Notes: generated by a model not told the origin, from the sequence alone. A DNA stretch of 62,000 bases from Phoronis australis (GCA_002633005.1 NMRA01000297.1:276993-338992), one strand, 5' to 3'; counted from the first letter of the stretch, positions 13,801-25,255 are shown. Program-made: numbers and translations.

Positions 13801-16800
13801 AAATAAAACATTCCACTGAAACCCATCAGAGCCTGGGCTCTTGCATTTCATTTTTCAAACATTGTGTGACTTTTTCATATGCACGAAGACCTAATTTTTT
13901 TTCTGTCTCCTTCAGTTTGGAGACACAAACCTTATCAAGAAGATTTTCTAAATCAGTATTGTTAGGATGTCTATACTTGTATACATTTTTAGAACAAGTT
14001 TTGGTTTCCTGAATAACCTCTTCGTCACTATTGGTTTTAGTATTGTCAGATGCTTTTGTTTGACAAATGAACTTTTTAAAATGTTCTCATTCAACACGCA
14101 GAACCTTTTAATATTCTTCGCGTAGAAATTGTCATGAGCCCGGCCCCCAACTCATGGATTATACAGGAAAAAAGTAGATAGAAACACCATCACGGTCCTC
14201 AAAAGTAGTTTGTAGTTAAAATAGTTGATTTAAAATTATGAATTCCTTGAAATGAAGAAACAAGATACAATTTTGTGGAAAAGAACAAATGAAAATAACA
14301 AGCTCAGACAAACATGGAACCAGACTCCCCAAGACCTTCGAGGCCCTCATCTGGCGACTGCATGCCGGACATACGCCCCGGGACTACTCATCTCGGCATT
14401 TGCATATCACCGTATTTACTGACTCCTATTTTTAATCCGAATAAAGTATGCATAATATAAAAATGTATTTCCTTGAAACCTGTTTAGGTTATGATTTAAA
14501 AAAACGCCCTTCACGTGTGAGACTCATTTTCCGGAGTGAGGGCACCGGGATAGTAAGTATGTATAGTCATGTGTCTGCGCCTACTCACACTGCCGACTCA
14601 AAGCCAAGGAGGCACAGAACAGTTCTCACTGGGTTTTGCCTAGCAAAACACACATCACTTGATTTGTAACCTTTTCTTCACTCTGTCAAAAACAGGATGC
14701 AAAGAATGGCATGTTTTCAATTATTTCACATAAAAAGCCCAGCAGATGAGTACAGAAACTTTATTCTTTCTTGTATTTTTGACCATTTCATTCCCACTGA
14801 AAACCAAGCTAGACTAAGAAACATAAGGGCAAAAAAAAGCAAAATCGGCACTTTTCACCCGAAAAACACCACTTCCCTGCCGATGCACGAACCAACCTTA
14901 GAGTCTGAAAGCAAATTTCCTACCGATTCAGAAAACGTGGTCCAAAAGTACTGTCAACCAACTAGTTTTTTGGCAATTCTAGCTTGTTTGAGGGCTACCT
15001 AAAATCACATCCAATTTCTCGGTCGCTACCCAACAATGCACAATTGCAGCCGGGGGCCGCCATCTTGAAGAAGAGTGCAGCTACAGCCAAGAAAGTGGCC
15101 TTTTTTATTCACAGCATGTTCACAAATACAAACAAACCACATTCACTGAGCCTACGTGCAATGCCCACCTACAAAATGCCCCCAAACTTGGCCTACCCCA
15201 AAATTTCTATATTTTGGCAAATTGGCCGCGGCCGCAGCCTAACTATTCAGTGCCACCCAAAGGTGCAGGATTGTTGGCCAAGGGAACATGCTAGTGGTTA
15301 CGCTTAAGTCGTTGTGAGGAGAAGTGAAATTCAAACTATAACATACTTAAAACTACAAGTAATTTTGATTTATGCTTAGGGATGTCGTTCATGTAACGAC
15401 TTGGGAATCAGCACTAAATATATTTCAGAGTCGTTCTACTGATGACTTGGAAAACGTAATAGTTCTTCTAACCCTACCGGCGTTTTTTCGAAAATGGGAG
15501 AGTGTTTTTGCGGAAAATATGATAATCACCTTTAGGGAAAACTACTTAAGCTTGAATGGCGAAATTTTGTTAAATTGGCAAAATAAAGAGCATCACAAAA
15601 TTGCCACGTAAGCCAGAAAAGCCAGGCTAGCGGTGTAGGCGAAACACAAAAAGTACGACTACATTACGTGATCCTTCATTGCACCAAATGTCTTGAAAGT
15701 GTAACATTGTAGGGCAGGAGGTACTAAGTGCAACTCACTTTAATTTCAACTTTTGTTCGTCCTTAGATATTGTGATCGTGGTTAGCGGTCAGAGGTCAAG
15801 ATAGACATTGAGAAATAGCATGCCATTCCGGCTTTGAGTAAAGTTATAGATTTGAACTCGCATCATGGGACGTGCATTTCGCCCTGTTTAACTGGTTGTA
15901 GATTTGAACTCGCATCATGGGACGTGCATTTCGCCCTGTTTAACTGGTTATAGATTTGGACTCGCATCATGGGACGTGCATTTCGCCCTGGTTAACTGGT
16001 TATAGACTTGAACTCGCATCATGGGACGTGCATTTAGCCGTGGTTAACTGGTTAAAATCGGAAATTTAATTAGACGTTTTACTCTCACAAAACAGGTCTT
16101 GCGATATTTTTACAACTGTGACAAGATTATATTCCTGTTAGCAACTCAACTCACAATGCAGGAAATGCTCCATTTTCGAAATCGCATTTTTAGGTTTAAT
16201 CAATCTAAACAATCAATTAGGGTACCATGATATGGACTATTATAAGTCCGAATTGATGAGAGTAGAGTTTATAGCTCAGACTAAACAGGGTCAAATGTTT
16301 TGAGTCCGACTTTTAATCGTGCCTATTTCGAAGATTAGATTCCTGTCTCTGATGCATTTTCATGGCAACATTTTTTTCAAAATAATTGTCGATTTTTGGA
16401 ATATCGATTGTATCCAGACAAGTGCGGTATCGGCAGCTAATACCATAATCTTTTTATACACACTTTTTCAAATTTCTCACATAAATAACGGTAAGATGAT
16501 AGTTATTTAGAATTTCGTGTCTACATTTCTCAAACTCTCAGAGTATAGCTGTGGTCACATTGATGTAGTAGATTCCCAAGGTAAACTTAATTCAAATACT
16601 CGATGTCAATTTATAAAAACCTTAGCTTTAGAATCCCCTCCTTTGAAAGAAACTGGCTTCTACAAAAACACAACCAACCAGCTAAAACATTCTTTTCCTG
16701 ACTTGGCCGAATTTTACTGGCGCTAGGCACTCAAATTTTCAAAACAACCTAGTTGATTTTATTGGTATGGTAAATGTATGTATGTACAGCACGTTTGTAA

Positions 16801-19800
16801 AGCATTGTTATTTTTTCAGACGCAAACGGCGTTGAGAAAGAATTGGTATTTCCCAAGGCGCTAGATCTCGACCGACCCAAGCGGGCTCGAACAACGTTCT
16901 CCAGTGCACAGTTAGACACTTTGGAACACGAGTTTGATAACAATCAGTATCTCGTTGGCAAAGAAAGAAGCGACCTGGCCTCTAGACTAGGATTAACTGA
17001 AACGCAGGTGCAGTATTTTTAAAACGGCTAAAACCGGCTCCTTTGAATTCATCAGATTTTTCAAAACAGACAGTTATCGAAAATACATCCATGGGCGTAG
17101 TTTTGGAATTTTCCGGAAATACACCCATGAGCAGACTTTGGGAAATTCCCAGTAAGCCTCGTCAACACTCAAAAAGCAGAGAGACAATCTGATAGTTTAA
17201 AAGTCTCCTAAATAAGAAAGTTTTTTCTAACTCGTCTGGCGAGTTAATCAGCAGATGCGAGAGACATGGGTCATATCGAGCCATGAGGGGTACAGAGCAG
17301 TTATCACTGGGTTTTGCCTTGCAAAACACGCATCATTGGACTTGTCAGCTTTTCTTCCCTGCGTCAAAACCCCTAAAATTCCTTTCACAATACCCGCCCT
17401 ACTGATGAGCACAGGAACTTTGTCCATCTTGTATTTTTGCTCTTTCCCTCACGCTGAAAAGCACGGTACATGTAGGTTAAAAAAGGGCAAAACACAAGAT
17501 TATAATTTTTAACCTCAAAATCATCACTTCCTGGCCGAGGCAAATAGAAACAGACTACATTCTAACTGAGCCCACACACAACGACAACCTCAAAACTGTC
17601 CCCAATCCTGGCCTACCCCTTGCATTTATTTTTTGGCACTGCAAACTGACCGCGGCTGCAGCCTAACTGTTCAGTGCCACCATAGGCTACACCCGAGAGG
17701 AGAAACGGATCACAGCGAACCAAAGGCTCCACCTGTTGTGACAGACGGATCACATTGAACCACAACTAGGCTTTACTTCGCGACGCCATGGAGATATCAT
17801 TGTAGATTTTATTTGCCACTGAACGCAGCAATCGGACAACATCATATCACGGAATGAGTACCTTCCGGGTAAAGTCACTTAGTTCTCTATCGGGCTCCCA
17901 ATCTCGGTGTTTCGACAGCATGTCAGCTAGGCAACTAAGAAAATCGAGTTTTTGACATAAATTTCATGTTTAGGAAAATCAGCAGGAAACGGTGAATACT
18001 TAAAACTCTTAATTTTCCATTGTACTTTAAACAAAATATAATCCTCTAGTCTTAAGTTTACATATCAAGTTTTGGAAACAAGATCACATTTCTGAATCCA
18101 GAAGGGGTGCAAAACGCCTGCTCCAAATCTCAGACACATATTGCATCGGTATAATAAAGAACTATTAAACGAACTGTGTATGTATATATCCCCACTCCTC
18201 CCTGCCCATGAATTGCGACAACATGTGTTAGAGTTGATGAAACGTGATCGATTGTTCAGTGTTTCAGGGATTCGTACTTAGGAGTCCAAGCCCTATTTTC
18301 AAGGTTTTCTAAAGAAATAAGCCGCTACATGCGCTGTACTGCGTTATGTCGCAATTTCGACTGAAGGGCAAATATCAGCTTTCGAGTTGCTGATTTTGAC
18401 CTCATCACTGTTCTTGGTCAATAAAAGACATTGTATGCATCCTGCCTCAAGACAAATGAAAAGCCCGTAACTTACAGAAAGCACAATAGAGGGGACTTCT
18501 TGAACAAAGCCATGTCTTTTTGACTGGCTTTGTCCACAGGAAATAATTTTAGATACATGTACCACAAATGAACAGAAATTGTGAGGAGACATTAATGCTC
18601 TTGCACTCTAATTTCCAGAAATTTAGGTTAAAATATGTCAACATCAACATGGGTTCTGTTTCTTGAAATGCCACAAGCTCATAATTTTGTCTTAAGTTTC
18701 ACACAGTCATTTTTGATAAGTGATTTAATTCCATCTGTGCAAATCTTCAAAGCCTCAGAGAATACACAACTAAGTGCTAGTTGCTAAGATAATTTCTGTA
18801 AATTATTTCTGAAATGCCTTAAGTGTTGAGTCATTTTTTCTCTAATTTTTGCCATATTCAACTTCTCTCAAGGGTTTCTGTAAATCGTGCTTAAAATTCC
18901 CTACTAAGCAAGGATGTGCTGTGAAAATGTCGAGACCTTTATATCCGGGTAAATGTCGAGACTTCCGTATCTGGGTAAATGTCGAGACTTTCATATCTGG
19001 GTAAATGTCGAGACTTTCATATCCGGGTAAATGTCGAGACTTTCATATCCGGTAAATGTCGAGACTTTCATATCCGGGTAAATGTCGAGACTTTCATATC
19101 CGGGTAAATGTCGAGACTTGCATATCCGGGTAAATAAGAGCAGAAGCCAACATTCTGGACTCCATTTAAACAATACAAGTTCAATTATGTTGTGGATACT
19201 TACATTTAATACACAAATTGCGTCAAACCTGACCGTCTGCGTTTTTTATTTTTTGGGAGCTACCTAAAGCATCAGCCACTCGATACGTTACTTGCAAAGT
19301 CTCATTGCGGAACAATGCGTTCATGATCCGACGCAATATGTCGAAAACAAGTTCGGTACATTAGCCGTTTGACGTGCGAGGCGTAATGTCGTGACACAAT
19401 GTATTCCTATGTGTCACATACCCTTATTATAGACCCAATTCACGCGGCGGACATTAAAATCCAAAGTGAGGCTCACTGCGATAAACAAAGCGGAAATTTA
19501 CATTGCGTGAGTTAAATGGCCAGTCTTTGGAGTCCAACCTGAATATTAAATCTTAAAAAATTGTGCCAATAATTAACGAGAGAGACGTAGAAAATACAGT
19601 CAAAGAACAAGTCAATGCAATAAAGAGTTGTCTGACGAAAGGGTATAAGTTTTTTTTCGGGAAAACTAGGTTCGAAACATGAAAAGTAAAAACGACCAAA
19701 TTGCGGCGATCGTANCTTTCATATCCGGGTAAATGTCGAGACTTTCATATCCGGGTAAATGTCGAGACTTCCATATCCGGGTAAATAAGAGCAGAAGCCA

Positions 19801-22800
19801 ACATTCTGGACTCCATTTAAACAATACAAGTTCAATTATGTTGTGGATACTTACATTTAATACACAAATTGCGTCAAACCTGACCGTCTACGTTTTTTAT
19901 TTTTTGGGAGCTACCTAAAGCATCAGCCACTCGATACGTTACTTGCAAAGTCTCATTGCGGAACAATGCGTTCATGATCCCACGCAATATGTCGAAAACA
20001 AGTTCGGGACATTAGCCGTTTGACGTGCGAGGCGTAATGTCGTGACACAATGTATTCCTATGTGTCACATACCCTTATTATAGACCCAATTCACGCGGCG
20101 GACATTAAAATCCAAAGCGAGGCTCACTGTGATAAACAAAGCGGAAATTTACATTGCGTGAGTTAAATGTCCAGTCTTTGGAGTCCAACCTGAATATTAA
20201 ATCTTAAAAAATTGTGCCAATAATTAACGAGAGAGACGTAGAAAATACAGTCAAAGAACAAGTCAATGCAATAAAGAGTTGTCTGACGAAAGGGTATAAG
20301 TTTTTTTTCGGGAAAACTAGGTTCGAAAAATGAAAAGCAAAAACGACCAAATTGCGGCGATCGTAGTGTTACGGATTAGTTATCATGCAGAATGCAGGGT
20401 TACGTTTCTTCTGATAAGTTCTTGATAAAAATGCTTGCTACACGAACCAGGTCATCTGGCCGTATTGTTTACGAGTTGAAGATATATTCGACAGTGGTGG
20501 CTCATAGCATTTTGCTGTCATGTGCAATTAGTCACATCTGGTTTAATTTGTTGATCAAGAGTAGGCCTATTAGCTTCAAGCATAGCCTATGTCCTGGTGA
20601 GGTAGGCACTACCGGGACTAACAGTGGATTTGTCATTGATCTGAAATAATACTTGATGTTATTAAATATATATTTTGATCACGATAAAAAACCAGGCTCG
20701 CAATTGAAAATAAAAAAATATATGACCATGAATTCTGCTTTCTTGGTTTTAATAATTACGTCTATTTCATGTGTGATACTTTTCAAATATCAATCTCGAC
20801 CAAGTTGAATTTTGAAATCAAAACACCTAATTCTATCGTCCAAAGCATAACCTCGTTTTAGAGCTCAATTTTAGTTAACTGGACAGAACACAGTGGCGGA
20901 TTTAGAGGGGAGCCAAAGGGGCCATGCTCCCCCCTAAAATTCTCCCAGATTCCATTTGGCAGTTCAGGAGCGCGAATGTCTGATGGGCAAAATCCTGGCT
21001 AATACTCTGTTTTGCCCCTCCCCCACTCAAAGTCCTAGATCCCCCTGGAACACACAGTTATTATGTTTCTTCAGAGGTCTCGTTCATATCCCAGGGGAAA
21101 GGTGCCTGTGCGGCCTTCTGAGAGGGAAACGTTTCGCCGAGTGACGGGTCAGTGAAAAATCTACTGACCTCCCGATCACCATCAATAGCACCCCGCCCTG
21201 ATGCAAGCTTTCATAGCTCTGTCTCATGTAGCATTTTCAGTAGATGATCTAGGATACCATGAGGGGGGCCGACATCCTCTGAGAAGCGGGCAAAGCGCGA
21301 TTGTATGCACGCAGGCGGCCCGGAAGTTGCGGGCGCCGAGGATGTATAACTTCCGCTCAGGAAATCTGTCGTTGGACTAAAAAAACGAACGTGTTTTCCC
21401 CCCTCGTCCGCTACCGGTCGTAGGTCGAACTCAGGATAGTCCTCCCGCTTCACGTTTTGCTGGTTTATTTTGTTTACGGCAGTTAAGGGGGGCCCAGGGT
21501 TCCGCCCCCCCCCCCCTAAATCCGCCTATGATTTTGTACTTTTTCAAATTGTCACCCCTGTGGTCACAGGTTATTTGAACTGTTGCAGAGAAATTTTCAA
21601 TCACTAAGGGAATTTTTAGGCCTCGCGGGGCAGGGAAATTCGCGTGATTTTTCAATATTTTGAGACGGGAATAGGGACCATATTTGGCCCCAAAATTGAG
21701 GGATTGAGGGCCCTGTCCTTTTTGTAAAGAAAAATGCGTCGCGCTTCAACCCATAATCATGAAAACACAGCCTGACTGGCCGAAGATTCTCCGGTCATAG
21801 TTGCTATGGCGGCATCCGAGATGCGACAAATTATGATTCGAAAACAGTTATAAATTTTACACGGACATATTTTCCTTCGTCGCGGCGTATGGCAAGAACC
21901 CAGCGCCTCCGAATCCCAACGTCCCGCTTAGGGATTGTAAAACAGACAACAGAGTGTCGGTATTTTTCTAGCTGTTCGAGCAACGCGGAGTACAATTACG
22001 CGGATAAGCCACAAGAGCTATCATAGCGAGACTTGTTTTGGAACGTGCCTCCTGTCAGCGTGAATAGGGTCTATGAATTGCACAGAGCGTAGTTAACGAT
22101 ACCCTGCTCTTGTTTATATCGACTTCAAAACATGATTGTCTCTGTAATAACCCAAAACTATCATTACCAAAGTAATGCAACATATACCAACGGAGACATT
22201 ATATTTACTTATTTCGTATTATAAGGTGACCGCTGCGTGAAATTAAAATATTCACTTTAGCCTTGTTATATTCCATCAGTCCGGTTATGGTCCATCAGTC
22301 CTGTCATGCTCCATTAGGACTGTCATGTTCCATCAGTCCTGTCATGTTCCATCAGTCCTGTTATGTTTCATCAGTCCTGTCATGGTCCATCAGTCCTGTC
22401 ATGTTCCATCAGTCCTGTCATGTTCCAACAGTGCTGTCAGGTTTCATCAGTCCTGTCATGTTCCACCACTCCTGTCATGTTCCATCAGTCCTGTCATGTT
22501 CCACGTTTCCAGCTGTTATAAATGTATGTTCACCAACATCGCTTTGTTGGTTTTCCACTTCTCTATAAACTTCTAAGCTTTATGGTGTAAAGAAGTAGTA
22601 CTGTCTCTAGTCGTCTGCCTCGCATATGTTTCTGTTCCCAGGTTAAGGTGTGGTTCCAAAATCGACGGACAAAGCATAAGAAAAACAAAGAAAAAGAAAA
22701 AGAAGCAGAACTTTCAAATAAAGTCAAAAGTAGCTCGACCGCAACGCCAAACATTTTAGACCTCTTCGGAAGCTCCAAAAAAATGTGCCATGCTTTGACG

Positions 22801-22998
22801 ACGCATGTACCCAGTGACGTCACTACAACCACGTGGAGTTTGCCAAGCGTGGCGGCGTCGTCATCAGCGTCATGTACATCACTAAGTCACGTGCCAATGC
22901 TTTCTGGTCAAGATTTCTACGGTGTCTCTCTGGGTGGTGATCTGCAGGCATACCAAACCCTCCATTCTTACTGGTCAACGAGAGGCTGTTTTACGTGA
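7796..22998 (+). CDS. Vax: Vax-type homeobox transcription factor gene (three coding exons, joined span)
   Basis: Three exons (7796-7859, 16820-17007, 22642-22998) join in frame into about 202 residues plus stop. Intron 1 is phase 1 (one base, then two) and intron 2 is phase 0; all sites are AG/GT. The homeodomain occupies about residues 41-100, with F8, L16, F20, W48, F49, Q50, N51 and R53 in place, so it is a Q50 type. The stretch before it, FPKALDLDRPKRART, closely matches the vertebrate Vax signature LPKGLDLDRPKRTRT, and the helix 3 block VKVWFQNRRTKHKK is also Vax-like. Vax proteins are nuclear regulators of ventral forebrain and eye patterning in vertebrates; the role in this animal is inferred. 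Emx and Not are the nearest alternatives, but the residues before the homeodomain favour Vax. The N terminus is about 40 residues, against about 100 in vertebrates, so an extra upstream exon cannot be excluded. Confidence 0.88.
8129..8174. repeat. 23-bp tandem duplication
   Basis: GTTTGGAACACGTGCGTCTT plus CAC occurs twice back to back in Vax intron 1. Each copy includes an E-box-like CACGTG. Confidence 0.85.
8432..8580. repeat. About 74-bp tandem duplication
   Basis: A unit beginning TTTGCACCGATGTGGG and ending AAAAACTACAGTC is repeated twice, with a single obvious difference (AGTATCATT and AGTGTCATT). It lies in Vax intron 1. Confidence 0.85.
9253..9386. mobile_element. Foldback element (134-bp inverted repeat)
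   Basis: Left arm CCTACACGAGTCTCGGGTTT... and right arm ...AAATCTGAGACGAGTGTAGG pair over about 60 bp with a few mismatches, leaving a loop of about 11 bases (9315-9325). This is typical of a MITE or foldback element. The frame that crosses it (9098-9385) is a shadow of this structure. Confidence 0.75.
10431..10908 (-). pseudogene. LINE C-terminal segment with zf-RVT-type Cys motif
   Basis: The frame from 10908 reads ILHRIIATNTFLVKIRVRD followed by LCSICNKAPETLSHLF, the CxxC...H form of the zinc finger after LINE RTs. After a frameshift it continues as LLLAKQYVYKERCHKNIPN and ends FAKWENFIVHVNSV, typical of the end of ORF2. Confidence 0.8.
10907..12009. mobile_element. Terminal-inverted-repeat element nested in the LINE
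   Basis: Left end ACTGTGACATCACCGGAAAG then GGGGCAAAA; right end TTTTGCCCCACTTCCC then GTGACGTCACAGT. The inverted termini match over about 30 bp and enclose 1.1 kb with no transposase frame. It separates the LINE post-RT region from its C-terminal segment, so it inserted after the LINE. Clear target-site duplications were not found. Superfamily unknown. Confidence 0.7.
13170..13851 (-). pseudogene. LINE reverse transcriptase fragment
   Basis: Frames 13851-13495 and 13508-13254, plus a third frame carrying the active site, cover RT blocks in order: SPGSDGF, NWRPISLLN, LITKSQAGFVTGR, GCRQGDTLSPYMFIL, and YYADD encoded at 13232-13218. The catalytic Asp pair is intact, but the reading frame breaks between blocks. 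An RT of this class copies its own RNA at a nicked target. NWRPISLLN and the AGFVTGR form point to the L1/Tx1 group. The copy is not functional. Confidence 0.85.
14141..14574. other. Vax intron 1 stretch without recognised features
   Basis: No gene-like frame or clear repeat structure was seen here. Confidence 0.4.
14575..15290 (+). repeat. Dispersed repeat family R1, copy 1
   Basis: It shares long segments with 17265-17690, for example CACTGGGTTTTGCC(T)(A/T)GCAAAACAC, then CTTGTATTTTTG, then the shared end CAGTGCCACC. A third, inverted copy lies at 31035-31400. Frames here (for example 14697-15002) are not supported as genes. Confidence 0.7.
15843..16052. repeat. Minisatellite, 52-bp unit, four copies
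   Basis: The unit contains GAACTCGCATCATGGGACGT and GCATTTCGCCCTGTTTAACT. Four head-to-tail copies with slight divergence, ending about 0.8 kb before Vax exon 2. Confidence 0.9.
16820..17007 (+). CDS. Vax: Vax coding exon 2 (homeodomain helices 1 and 2)
   Basis: The acceptor is a T-rich tract ending TTTTTTCAG|AC and the donor is CAG|GTGCAG. The exon is 188 nt: two bases plus 62 codons, from ANGVEKELVF to GLTETQ. It carries the pre-homeodomain Vax motif and homeodomain positions 1-44. The intron between Q44 and V45 is a position shared by Vax, Emx, Not and related homeobox classes. No frameshift or stop is present, unlike the mobile-element frames around it. Confidence 0.92.
17265..17690 (+). 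repeat. Dispersed repeat family R1, copy 2
   Basis: Diverged, partly deleted match to 14575-15290, starting 257 bp after Vax exon 2. It shares GTTATCACTGGGTTTTGCC and a GCCTAACTGTTCAGTGCCACC-like end. Confidence 0.7.
17691..18924. other. Vax intron 2 stretch without recognised features
   Basis: AT-rich intron sequence. No exon-like frame with splice sites or structured repeat was seen. Confidence 0.4.
18925..19136. repeat. Minisatellite, 26-bp unit, about eight copies
   Basis: Unit AATGTCGAGACTTTCATATC plus CGGGTA, repeated about eight times with one single-base deletion and a few substitutions. The last two units reappear at 19716 after the N, as part of the larger duplication. Confidence 0.92.
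19065..20364. repeat. 650-bp direct duplication joined by a single N
   Basis: 19065-19714 and 19716-20364 match along their whole length with about ten substitutions (for example GACCGTCTGCG and GACCGTCTACG). The single N at 19715 lies exactly at the junction. This looks like two haplotype or contig ends placed side by side rather than a biological duplication. Confidence 0.85.
20891..21529. mobile_element. Element with CAGTGGCGGAT-type inverted ends
   Basis: The left end CAGTGGCGGATTTAG and the right end CTAAATCCGCCTATG are inverse. Related ends or bodies occur at 32551 (left end), 39283-39427 (inverted), 48196-48213 (right end) and 58006-58160. The terminus resembles those of hAT-type MITEs, but no transposase is present and target duplications were not identified. 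Confidence 0.55.
22262..22505. repeat. Satellite, 19-bp unit, about 13 copies
   Basis: Unit TCCATCAGTCCTGTCATGT, head to tail with minor variants, in Vax intron 2, ending 137 bp before exon 3. The two open frames over it (Ser/Pro/Val-rich) are products of the repeat. Confidence 0.92.
22642..22998 (+). CDS. Vax: Vax coding exon 3 (homeodomain helix 3 and C terminus)
   Basis: The acceptor TCTGTTCCCAG|GTTAAG restores VKVWFQNRRTKHKK directly after TETQ. A highly basic/acidic run (KNKEKEKEKEAELSNK) follows, then a Ser/Thr-rich tail of about 95 residues ending STRGCFT and a TGA stop at 22996-22998. The tail contains a short hydrophobic block, NILDLFG, at about the place where vertebrate Vax has a Leu-rich segment; equivalence is uncertain. 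The exon starts 137 bp after a 19-bp tandem repeat in the intron. Confidence 0.92.
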   Translation, partial: VKVWFQNRRTKHKKNKEKEKEAELSNKVKSSSTATPNILDLFGSSKKMCHALTTHVPSDVTTTTWSLPSVAASSSASCTSLSHVPMLSGQDFYGVSLGGDLQAYQTLHSYWSTRGCFT

Positions 22999-25221
22999 TT
23001 GGCAAATAGATGCTTCGGTCAAACATTTTCAGAACGAGCCACACGGTTTGTGCTGGACGCAATTCTTTCATTGTTTCCCTCTTTACACCTTTCAGCGTAA
23101 CAGTGGGATATTAACAGTACAATTGATTGCTACCATAAATCCACCTTGTACGTCGTCCTGGCGAAATCTATTGCATGGTTTCCTCATTTCATGACATGAC
23201 CAAATCTTCATTTAGAAATGCGTAGCGGTAGTTGAGCGCCAACATAATATTTTACGGCGAAGTTGTCATTGCTCACGTCCATCGTCGACGTGGTTATTAA
23301 CGTGGCTGATCTAGATATGCGTTCGATGTGGAACGTAAACGTGTCGAATTCAGTCCAGCCACATTTGAAGCGAGGTCATGCTGCTATCGTCCAACAGTGT
23401 CGGAATGATAAAGTGTGGGGCCTGTACTGACTTTTTGAATGGGTGATTCTTTTGAACGAAAGAAAGACGTGTATACCTGCTGTTCATTATGATTCAACAG
23501 TTCAAAGAAAGCTTGCGCTGACCAAAAGAACGGTGTTAGTCTTGAACTAGTTTATTATTTTTAACCGTTACATTACACTAAACAAAACGCCAGCAAAACT
23601 AATATGGTCAAAGGTATATCTCACACCGTAAAGTGGAATATATCCAATTAGCGGCCCAGAATATTCCCATTAACGGATTCGACCACCTCAATTCCGTTCA
23701 AAAGTTCTGCCATGACCAATTAGGGACGCAAACTCGCCATATTAAAAAGAAGGTTTCCACAACCAAAACACAAACCATAACTTACATGGGTTTTCGAGGA
23801 TGGTACGGCATGGGGAATATAAAGTTTGAAATATGACCAAACAATTATATAGAGAAACACCACTAATGCATATAAAAAAATGTGTTATCATGATTGTGTA
23901 TAAAATTGATGTTTGCCTCCATGGTAGATCGTGGCAGACTATGTTCTTCTAGGCTGCATACAATCACGTGACGGATCATTTTCCTTCAGGCTGCATACAA
24001 TCACCTCCCTCCTCTCAATGTGCAATTCACAGACAAGTGTCGAAGAAATTGCTGCTCATGATAGTGACAATGTTAGGATCCTGCAGAAAAATAACGGGGT
24101 TGATTCTAAGGTATCATGTGTCTTTGAATGCTTTTATAGTATCAAAGAGAATTCACAACGCATTTATTTCGCTTTTCTGTGTGAATGTAGCACAACTGTA
24201 CAAAACGTTGCCAAGCTGGGGAATACAACTGATGAAACTAAGACAGTTCTTTTCAGACGTCTGACGTAACACTGCTACGCTTCAACAAGAAGCAGCGAAT
24301 ATCAAATTAACTTGCGCGAATGAAATAGAGCCATACCGGATTACAGAGCGATAGATCTCTGCTTTATCCAGGAGGTAAGAAAGCGTGTTGTTTTCTCTGA
24401 CTTCGATTTGGAATGGCGGGCACATTTTCACGTGTCATGTGATATACCGTCGATGTGTATGGCTGTGGAAATATTTCCAAATTGCAACTGTTTAAGAGTA
24501 CGGGAATTGAAAAGGTGTCTGCGAGAATGAGTTTTTTTTTCTGATTCAAAAATGAACCGACGAACTTGTTTTATCCTCTTGCTCCGCGTTGTATTGACTG
24601 GTGTAGGAAAGGTGGTGTACTTGACGTCACACATGCGCGGACATTTGCCAAGTATGTCCAAAGGTGAATTTGTACCTGATATCAAGTATGCGCGTACCTT
24701 TGCCAAGTATAGTGTCCAATTTTTCCCGTCGGAGTTGCTCCCACATCACAGCAATGATACTTAGTTGGCATTAGAAGGACGAATAGACTAGGTCAGTTGA
24801 GAAAAAAAGAATGTAAAGAACGCGACACCAAAGAACAAGAGGCAGCAAAAGTGCGTGTCGCTGCGTAATCCGGGACAGCCCTATTGGTGGGTAAATTTTT
24901 ACTAGATTCTGTTTTCATAAACCTGTTCTATTGAGAAAATTGCTGAAAAGAAGTGGAATTTGAAGCAAAAGCACAATTAATAGGCAAGAGTGGAAAACAT
25001 GCTACAATAAGAGTTTTTTGAATGACACATAAAACTTTGATTAAGTGGAATGTCGCATATAAATAACAAAGGCGTTTCTTTCAATTTTCAACATAAGGCA
25101 AACGAAAGAGACTGAGTACCATTGAGGATTAAATGACTGAAACGCTGAGTGTGGGTAGTTCGTGTATGAAGTACACTATTACTAACAGTGTTGTTGTTCG
25201 CATAGATAAAAATTATCTAAC

Positions 25222-25255
25222 AGCGTTATCTAGATAACGTTATGTAGATAACGCT
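25222..25255. repeat. Short palindromic site
   Basis: Arms AGCGTTATCTA and TAGATAACGCT are perfect over 11 bp around a 12-bp centre that contains the inner palindrome GTTATCTAGATAAC in overlap. Confidence 0.7.

Larger units (their letters stand above)
10431..14140 (-). mobile_element. Decayed L1/Tx1-type LINE, 5'-truncated, interrupted
   Basis: Reading on the minus strand, the order is: endonuclease-RT linker (about 14140-13852), reverse transcriptase (13851 to about 13170), post-RT region (about 12730-12540) with GGFKMINMHTFSKALKLA, and C-terminal zf-RVT-type segment (10908-10431). Frames are broken by stops and shifts. A separate inverted-repeat element sits at 10907-12009, inside the LINE. 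No endonuclease domain is visible upstream of 14140, so the copy is 5'-truncated. It lies in Vax intron 1, antisense to the gene. Confidence 0.85.

Noticed and set aside
18991-19173. Small protein with repeated STFTGYESLDIYPDMKV-like units
   Set aside because: It is a frame of the 26-bp minisatellite. The unit length is not a multiple of three, so the protein pattern changes from unit to unit.
22263-22576. Ser/Pro/Val-rich repeat proteins
   Set aside because: They are reading frames of the 19-bp satellite in the Vax intron, present in two frames equally.
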